64,000 bases of DNA from Crateriforma conspicua. GTDB taxonomy: Bacteria; Planctomycetota; Planctomycetia; Pirellulales; Pirellulaceae. The stretch covers positions 5,188,501 to 5,252,500 of the forward strand of contig NZ_CP036319.1 in assembly GCF_007752935.1 (NCBI RefSeq), written 5' to 3'. Shown here piece after piece: positions 59,051-64,000 of the stretch. The position numbers and the translations under genes are program-made. Each line of letters starts with the position of its first letter. Within the stretch, counting starts at the first letter, position 1. The notes under the pieces were generated by a model. The model searched no databases and was not told where the DNA came from. It saw nothing but the letters and a program-made list of their open reading frames with translations.

Positions 59051-59680
59051 TTATAGTTTTTGTCGACCGGTTAAGGCATCCGCAATCACTTCGCGATTGG
59101 CGTATTCCAGAATGCTTCCGGCGGTGATCCCACGGGCCAGCCGAGTGACCTGGACCGGAAATTCGCCCAGCAGGTTACTGACGTACAGTGATGTGCCGTC
59201 GCCTTCGACCGTCGGATTGGTCGCCATGATGACTTCCACGAAATTTCCGGTCCGCACGCGATCCACCAAGGCGTCGATCGTCAATTGATCCGGACCGATG
59301 CCGTCCAGCGGCGCGATTCGCCCCAACAGGACGTGGTACAGCCCTTTGTAGACACCCGATTGCTCCAAGCTCATCAAGTCACGCGGCTGTTCGACCACGC
59401 ACAGCCGCGTGGCATCGCGATTGGGATCGCTGCAAATCTGGCACGCGGTCGTTTCGCACAGATTGAAACAGTGCTCGCAATACCGGACGTCCTGGCGGAC
59501 GCGCCGAATGGCGTCGGCCAATGCGATCGCTTCGGATTCATGGACGCGCAACAGGTGGAACGCCAGACGTTCGGCGCTTTTTCGTCCGATTCCCGGCAAC
59601 CTGGACAAGTGATCGACCAGATCGGATACGGCCCCGGATTGACCTGAATTGTTTTGCGACGCCATGACCCGCGGGCTCAC
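59051..59680 (-). CDS. recR: Recombination protein RecR
   Basis: DNA-repair protein of the RecFOR pathway. A 209-residue protein with the helix-hairpin-helix (LSRLPGIGRKSAERLAFHLL), the C4 zinc finger (CEHCFNLCETTACQIC) and a Toprim domain (LCVVEQPRDLMSLEQSGVYKGLYHVLLGRIAPLDGIGPDQLTI). ATG 59680 overlaps the ybaB stop as ATGA; a second ATG five codons on also fits. ybaB-recR is a widely conserved pair. Confidence 0.95.
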   Translation of the reverse strand: MSPRVMASQNNSGQSGAVSDLVDHLSRLPGIGRKSAERLAFHLLRVHESEAIALADAIRRVRQDVRYCEHCFNLCETTACQICSDPNRDATRLCVVEQPRDLMSLEQSGVYKGLYHVLLGRIAPLDGIGPDQLTIDALVDRVRTGNFVEVIMATNPTVEGDGTSLYVSNLLGEFPVQVTRLARGITAGSILEYANREVIADALTGRQKL

Positions 59681-60033
59681 TTGCTGCCGGTCAGACTGGC
59701 CAACATCCCGTCGATGCCGGGGACGTTCAGGTTCATTTCCGACACCATGTTGCTGATCGCGTCGGCGTACATCTGTTTGGCCGCCGCACCGGCGGCATTG
59801 GTGGCCTCCAGAACCGCTTCTTCCAATTCCGCCCCGACAAATTCAGGATCAATTCGGACCGACTGCACATGGCCGACGCCGTTCATCACGACCTCCACCC
59901 GCTGACACCCCGACGTTGCCGTCACGGATTCCGACTTCATGCGTTCGTTCAATTCCTGCATTTTGCCGGGCAACTCTTGAAAGCTGCCGACCAGACCGGC
60001 CAGGTTGCCGAGATTTCCGAGACCTTTAAACAC
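59677..60033 (-). CDS. YbaB/EbfC-family nucleoid-associated protein
   Basis: DNA-binding protein that usually sits beside recR. From GTG 60033, with AGGATGG upstream, it has 118 residues: GLGNLGNLAGLVGSFQELPGKMQELNERMKSESV, VEVVMNGVGHVQSVRIDPEFVG, and MYADAISNMVSEMNLNVPGIDGML. The length and the helix-strand-helix pattern fit YbaB. A longer frame to 60192 adds arginine-rich residues and is rejected. dnaX, the usual upstream partner, is absent here. Confidence 0.9.
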   Translation of the reverse strand: MFKGLGNLGNLAGLVGSFQELPGKMQELNERMKSESVTATSGCQRVEVVMNGVGHVQSVRIDPEFVGAELEEAVLEATNAAGAAAKQMYADAISNMVSEMNLNVPGIDGMLASLTGSK

Positions 60034-60367
60034 CAGAGAACCATCCTGAGACAGAAGAAGAAAACGAACCCCAAGCGATCCGCTTCGATCGCCCGCCAAA
60101 TTGTTTGGCGAAGTCCAGTGAATGCCATCCGTCCACGCCGACCGACGACGACGCCGCGACCGAATCAGCATCACCGATCGGCCAGAACGCAATCACACTT
60201 GGGGTGCCAAAGCCAACGGCGCGAAACACACACCTTGTTCGTCGAGTATGACGTGCGACCGCGAACCGGCAAAGTGTTGACGCCGCCGACGGAAACGTGA
60301 CTTTTGAATGCGAGATGAATCGGATTCGCCGGGAAGCGGAACCCTGCGACGACAACCGGCTCGGCGG
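60034..60367. other. Spacer upstream of ybaB-recR
   Basis: About 330 bases that must contain the ybaB-recR promoter. No gene, RNA or repeat was recognised. Frames on both strands are overlapping and basic. Confidence 0.4.
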
Positions 60368-60775
60368 TTACTGGCTGATCATTCGCAGATAATCCAGCAG
60401 CGCGGCGTCATTCTGCTCGGCACTCTCGTACTCCGAGGCCAAATCCAACAAACGCTGCACCGCGACACGCAAATGGCGTTCGGTCACGTCCTTGCTGGAC
60501 GACAGCGCATCGATGCGTTGCAACAGTTCCGCGGCGGTGGGCTCGCGGGGTTCGGAGAACTTCAGATAGCACCGACTCGCCGCAGACACATCGTGCCGGC
60601 CGCGCCTCGACACCGTCTCTGCCCATCCCAACACCGCCTCCACCAGACGACCATAGGCCTGCTCAACGGGATCCGCCTGAGACGGTCGAGCGGCGATCGG
60701 ATGGTCGTCGGCAACTTGACGCTTGGCCCGCCGCTTTTGCGCCGCTTTCAATCGCCGCAATTGATCTTTTTTCAC
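60368..60775 (-). CDS. Small hypothetical basic protein
   Basis: 135 residues from GTG 60775 (KKDQLRRLKAAQKRRAKRQ). The N-terminus is strongly basic; the C-terminal half is helical and acidic (TAAELLQRIDALSSSKDVTERHLRVAVQRLLDLASEYESAEQNDAALLDYLRMI). It looks protein-like in one frame only. A start further upstream (ATG 60838) adds residues unlike the rest. I recognise no family, and neither start has a good ribosome binding site. Confidence 0.5.
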   Translation of the reverse strand: MKKDQLRRLKAAQKRRAKRQVADDHPIAARPSQADPVEQAYGRLVEAVLGWAETVSRRGRHDVSAASRCYLKFSEPREPTAAELLQRIDALSSSKDVTERHLRVAVQRLLDLASEYESAEQNDAALLDYLRMISQ

Positions 60776-61058
60776 GTTCGGCACGCTGGGACGACACGGG
60801 TGACGTTGCAGGAAGAATCGACAAGAAACGGCGACCATGTCACCGAGTGCGCCCCAAGGGGTGTTGTTCCCAAAGGACTGAAAAGACCGGGCCGTATTTC
60901 GATGCCCCACAACCCGCCGCACCCCCAGGCGCGACCATCAACGGGCCGCGATTATAAACCGATCCCAACCCTTAAACACCCCAAAGGCACACAACGCCGC
61001 CACAAGCGACAAATCACCTGGCCCCCGACGACGGCCTTTTCAGGTCGCGTGGAAACAC
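60776..61058. other. Spacer between hypothetical gene and terminator
   Basis: No supported gene. It ends at the terminator of the TlpA-like gene (61059-61109). Short open frames here are proline/arginine-rich and not credible. Confidence 0.4.
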
Positions 61059-61109
61059 AAAAAAGGCCGCCCTCAATCCTCGCACTCGGCGAGCAACCAG
61101 GGGCGGCCT
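61059..61109 (-). terminator. Intrinsic terminator of the TlpA-like gene
   Basis: A perfect 9-bp stem AGGCCGCCC (61064-61072) with GGGCGGCCT (61101-61109). On the minus strand the stem is followed by six T residues (61064-61059). It lies 64 bases beyond the stop at 61173, the usual place for a terminator. Confidence 0.8.
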
Positions 61110-61172
61110 ATGGATCGACGCTCGTCCCGGCGATACGCAAATGCGGACGACGGTGGACCAGACAACCGGACG

Positions 61173-63071
61173 CTATTGAACCAGCTTCTTCAGCTCGGCT
61201 TCCAGCTCGTCGCGGCTGACGTTGTGCCGGACCAGAGCCCCGCGTTTATCGATCAGCATCATCGTCGGCAACGTTTGAACGCCGAATTGCAAGGCCAGCG
61301 GGCTGGAATCCAATCCGCCGTCTTCGAACAGCTGGATCCAGGGCATGCTGTTGGCTTTGATGAATGATTCCGCTTGTTGCCGCGAACTGTCGACACTGAT
61401 GCCGACGACTTCCAAGCCGGCGCGTCGGTACTGTGCCTTCAAACGGCGCAACTGCTTCATGTCTTCCTTGCACGGTTCGCACCACGTCGCCCAGTACTGA
61501 ACGATCACCGGCTTGCCACGCAACGAAGCCAAACGGAACGGCTGGCCGGCGACGGTCTTGCCGCTCAGATCAACCGCTTTGCCGACACTATCCAGACGCC
61601 GGATCGCACCGGCCGCTTTTTGCGCCGCGTCGGTGCCTTTGAAACGGCTGGCGATCTGGCGGTAATAATCCAACGCTTCCTTTTCGTTGTCCTCGAACTC
61701 TTTGCCCAATGCCAATTGCAACATGGCTTGGGCAGATTCGGCGGCCCTCGGGTGTGCCTTCACGAACGCCGTCAATTGCTCCAAGTACCACTCTTGGACG
61801 TCGACCGAATCGGCACCAGGCTGCAACTTGGCCGCGTATTCCGTGCTCAGGACCTGGAAATCGATGTACGACTGCAGCGACTCGTCGGATCCCGCGTAGC
61901 GTTGACGGGCCTGCTTCAAACGATCCAGTCCCTTGGGATAGGCCCCGCTTTGAACGGCGAAACCAACGGTATCGACCAGTTGCCGCACCCACATTTGTTT
62001 GTCGGCGTTGCTGGGCGAATTGGCGATCAACTGTTCCACGACGTCCGCGCGACGGGCGTGCAAATCGGCCAATTTGGCGGCACTTTTTTCCTCCGCCAAC
62101 TGACGATCAATCGCCTCCAGTGCGGTGACCATTTTTTGCATTTCCGCACCGCCGACACCGCCGGAAACGGCACCGGCACCGGTCGAGACGACGGGACGGA
62201 AAAAGATCCCCGCCGTTTGTTCGATCGCTTCGCCCGCGGCGGGCATGGATGGCAAATCCACCAGCTTCCATCCGTCATCGACTTTGATCATGGTGCCGAT
62301 CACCAGCTGGCCGCTTTTCCCGTCGCTTTCATACATCGCCACGGCATTCTCGTAGACAATGAAATCGCGGGTGGCGTCTTGGGTGCCGGCGGGAACCACG
62401 CCGGGGGCGGTTGCGGTGAACTGAACCCAGTTGGCATCTTTGCCGATCGTCTTCTGTGAATCGGCCAATCGGGCAAAGCGGCGTGCGGCCAGCGATGCCT
62501 TCTCGGCCAACTCCTTCGCCTGAGCCGCGCCCAACCCGGCCCGAGTCAGATCACGTTGATCGGCCAACAGGGCACCGAATCGCTTCGCGTCGGCATCTCG
62601 AATGGCCGCGACCAGCTCTGCGGAAACCTCTTCGGCCGAAATCTGCTTCCAACGATCGACCGTGGCGTCTTCGTTATCGTCCAATCCCCAGCGGATGCCT
62701 TCGGTGCCCATCCAGCGGTATTGGTCGGCTTTTCCGTTGAAGTTCGAATCGACGTCGCGATAGACCTCCACGCCGTACCGGTAATAGCACCACAAGTCGA
62801 CCTTACTGTCGCCGTTGGTGTCGGCGAATCGCCGCAGTGTTTCCCCTTCGGGCGAGACAACTTCCCAGCCCGCCCAATCATCGCGTTCGATATCTTCCAG
62901 CTTGCAACCGGTCGCATCGTCCACTTTTTGGTAGTCCACATTGGGCTGGACCGGCTTCAAACCGAGCGCCTGAGCCACGGTGGGAGCCGCCGAGGCGGTG
63001 GCCGACCAACCCAGCGTGGCAGCCATAGCGAAAGCGGGCAAAGAGCCTGATCGGCACAGATGTCCAAACAT
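61173..63071 (-). CDS. Exported TlpA-type thioredoxin protein with EF-hand-like loops
   Basis: A 632-residue protein from ATG 63071 (AAGGAA upstream) with a signal peptide (LPAFAMAATLGWSATASA-AP). Residues 84-92 (DTNGDSKVD), 106-116 (DVDSNFNGKAD) and 131-139 (DDNEDATVD) look like successive calcium-binding Asp/Asn loops. The middle is helical and repeat-like (HPRAAESAQAMLQLALGKEFEDNEKEALDYYRQIASRFKGTDAAQKA). The C-terminal redoxin domain has WATWCEPC (Cys531, Cys534) and the cis-proline segment TLPTMMLIDKRG. Likely a periplasmic thiol oxidoreductase with an added calcium-binding module. Monocistronic with its own terminator. Confidence 0.87.
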   Translation of the reverse strand: MFGHLCRSGSLPAFAMAATLGWSATASAAPTVAQALGLKPVQPNVDYQKVDDATGCKLEDIERDDWAGWEVVSPEGETLRRFADTNGDSKVDLWCYYRYGVEVYRDVDSNFNGKADQYRWMGTEGIRWGLDDNEDATVDRWKQISAEEVSAELVAAIRDADAKRFGALLADQRDLTRAGLGAAQAKELAEKASLAARRFARLADSQKTIGKDANWVQFTATAPGVVPAGTQDATRDFIVYENAVAMYESDGKSGQLVIGTMIKVDDGWKLVDLPSMPAAGEAIEQTAGIFFRPVVSTGAGAVSGGVGGAEMQKMVTALEAIDRQLAEEKSAAKLADLHARRADVVEQLIANSPSNADKQMWVRQLVDTVGFAVQSGAYPKGLDRLKQARQRYAGSDESLQSYIDFQVLSTEYAAKLQPGADSVDVQEWYLEQLTAFVKAHPRAAESAQAMLQLALGKEFEDNEKEALDYYRQIASRFKGTDAAQKAAGAIRRLDSVGKAVDLSGKTVAGQPFRLASLRGKPVIVQYWATWCEPCKEDMKQLRRLKAQYRRAGLEVVGISVDSSRQQAESFIKANSMPWIQLFEDGGLDSSPLALQFGVQTLPTMMLIDKRGALVRHNVSRDELEAELKKLVQ

Positions 63072-63441
63072 GTGATTCCAATTCCTTCGAAATCGATCGG
63101 TAATAGGGAGGGGGTGGGCGAGGGCCATTGCCCGGGCCTCGCGCCGGTACCGAACCGGCTCCCCGAGCTCGGAAACCGCCCACCGTCGCATCGTTTCGCC
63201 TGGAAAAGAAGGCTTCTTTTCCGGCAAACCACGCCGCGACAGACGGCTGGAACGTCGATTGTAGAGATTCACGGATTTGGCCGACACGTCGAAATTCGTC
63301 GGGCCACCCGACGGCCCACACGCTGCACGACCGACCAGGCGAATCGGTTGCCAAGACGCCCCATCCGCCCGGCAATTTGACTGAAGTGTCGATCGAGAAG
63401 GGCCGATGAAGAAAAACCTCGAAAAGTCCTGGTGGACTGCC
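63072..63441. other. Spacer between TlpA-like gene and the tRNA promoter
   Basis: No gene recognised. The frame of the TlpA-like gene stays open upstream to 63482, but those residues are arginine-rich and unlike a signal peptide. A 16S rRNA gene is clearly absent here. Confidence 0.5.
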
Positions 63442-63471
63442 TTGGCAGCCTGGACCAGGATGGCGTAAACT
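63442..63471 (+). promoter_or_regulatory. Probable promoter of tRNA-Ile/tRNA-Ala
   Basis: TTGGCA (63442-63447), an 18-base spacer and TAAACT (63466-63471). The predicted start near 63478 is about 33 bases before the tRNA-Ile gene. Confidence 0.45.
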
Positions 63472-63510
63472 CCGCGACCCATCGGACGACGCTAGTTCGT
63501 TATCCGGTTC

Positions 63511-63584
63511 GGGCGTATAGCTCAGTTGGTTAGAGCGCATCGCTGATAACGATGAGGTCCCAAGTTCGAATCTTGGTACGCCCA
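63511..63584 (+). tRNA. tRNA-Ile (GAT anticodon)
   Basis: 74 bases with a complete cloverleaf: acceptor GGGCGTA with TACGCCC, discriminator A at 63584, D-arm AGCTCAGTTGGTTAGAGC, anticodon GAT in the loop CTGATAA, and T-arm with GTTCGAATC. CCA is not encoded. Together with the tRNA-Ala that follows, this is the spacer pair usual in bacterial rRNA operons. Confidence 0.97.
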
Positions 63585-63660
63585 CTTTGAGGGACAGGGT
63601 CCCAGGCAAGACGGTTTCCAACCGGTTCGCCACCGACCCCACCTCCCTCGGCCCATTTTT

Positions 63661-63733
<73 letters not shown>

Positions 63734-63768
63734 CTAGAGAAGCCTGAAGGAAAACTTCAAAAACGGAG

Positions 63769-63796
63769 TTGACGCCAGCCGCCGGCTCGCTATCCT
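63769..63796 (+). promoter_or_regulatory. Candidate 23S rRNA promoter P1
   Basis: TTGACG (63769-63774), a 16-base spacer and TATCCT (63791-63796), just downstream of tRNA-Ala. An rRNA promoter here would make a downstream 23S gene independent of the tRNAs. Confidence 0.45.
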
Positions 63797-63925
63797 TCTG
63801 CTCCTCGACCTGACAGCCGCCCTTCACCGGGCGATCAAAGGTCACCCAGCTCTGCTCCGTCAGAGCTTCTCGCTCCGCCTCGGTGGGGCACCTGGCTCCG
63901 CTCCGGCGGGGCAAGGAGAAACGAT

Positions 63926-63944
63926 GAAAGTTTTTGAAACTTTC
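63926..63944. other. Short perfect palindrome upstream of P2
   Basis: GAAAGTTT (63926-63933) and AAACTTTC (63937-63944) around a three-base loop. It is AT-rich and sits 14 bases before the -35 box of P2, so it could be an UP-type or operator element. Confidence 0.45.
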
Positions 63945-63957
63945 GATGATTCTCCGG

Positions 63958-63986
63958 TTGACGCCGCCACCTGGCGACGATAACTT
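63958..63986 (+). promoter_or_regulatory. Candidate 23S rRNA promoter P2
   Basis: TTGACG (63958-63963), a 17-base spacer and TAACTT (63981-63986). It shares the TTGACGCC start with P1. The window ends 14 bases later, so the transcribed gene is not visible; 23S rRNA is the expected product. Confidence 0.5.
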
Positions 63987-64000
63987 TCCCGCTCGCTCGT

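Noticed and set aside
62878-63642. A minus-strand frame running across tRNA-Ile
   Set aside because: Its N-terminal part is the reverse reading of the tRNA gene, a common annotation artefact (residues such as RFELGTSSL and SYTPEPD).

Overview
The window looks like chromosome of a marine planctomycete of the Pirellulaceae (Rhodopirellula-like). The reasons are gene content rather than any search: a MoxR/DUF58/vWA membrane operon, an exported sulfatase next to a Gfo/Idh/MocA oxidoreductase, DUF1570 and DUF1573-type secreted proteins, a dihydropteroate-synthase-like protein of the kind linked to tetrahydromethanopterin, the futalosine menaquinone pathway, and a tRNA-Ile/tRNA-Ala pair with no 16S rRNA gene upstream of it (planctomycetes are known for unlinked rRNA genes). 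Most of the window is ordinary, tightly packed core chromosome. I see no transposase, prophage or CRISPR array.

Layout. 1-7.6 kb: 3' end of a family 4 uracil-DNA glycosylase, a degenerate MurE paralogue, a BON-domain protein, mqnA-mqnC on the minus strand, and the DHPS-like gene. 8-23.7 kb: one long plus-strand operon starting with moxR, followed by DUF58, two vWA membrane proteins, a 1090-residue membrane/coiled-coil protein, a secreted protein, a terpenoid-cyclase-like toroid and a 979-residue protein ending in a thioredoxin domain. Several of its genes overlap by ATGA. It faces a minus-strand pair (a second toroid protein and a HlyD-like adaptor). 26-31 kb: degradative and secreted proteins (alpha/beta hydrolase, sulfatase, exported Gfo/Idh/MocA, and a truncated Gfo/Idh/MocA remnant).

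31-41 kb: iscS-like gene, Nudix protein, queA-ruvB, DUF1570 protease-like protein, a secreted protein, mgtE-efp, and divergently epmB, whose enzyme family modifies EF-P. 41.5-44.6 kb: an accessory patch of poorly recognisable secreted proteins carrying a MITE-like palindromic element and a promoter with a nine-base C/G run between perfect -35 and -10 boxes. 44.8-63 kb: rpoD and dnaG, bioD divergent from aguB, an RNase HII-like protein, a beta-helix protein, an EboD-like dehydroquinate-synthase homologue, an esterase, a CHAD protein, rpoN, ybaB-recR, and a TlpA-type protein. 63.5 kb to the end: tRNA-Ile, tRNA-Ala and two sigma70-like promoters that probably drive a 23S rRNA gene just outside the window.

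Most unusual signals: (1) two minus-strand intergenic elements (5938-6007 and 38054-38120) that share one design, a -10-like box, a compact double hairpin, a U-tract and the tail AUGCGC, and may be small RNAs; (2) a 136-bp MITE-like element at 42783 whose end sequence recurs at 23689, where it supplies a stop codon; (3) the homopolymer-spaced promoter at 44648-44679; (4) enzyme-like proteins with altered active sites (MurE-like, RNase HII-like). Functions are inferred from sequence motifs read by eye; no database search or computation was run.
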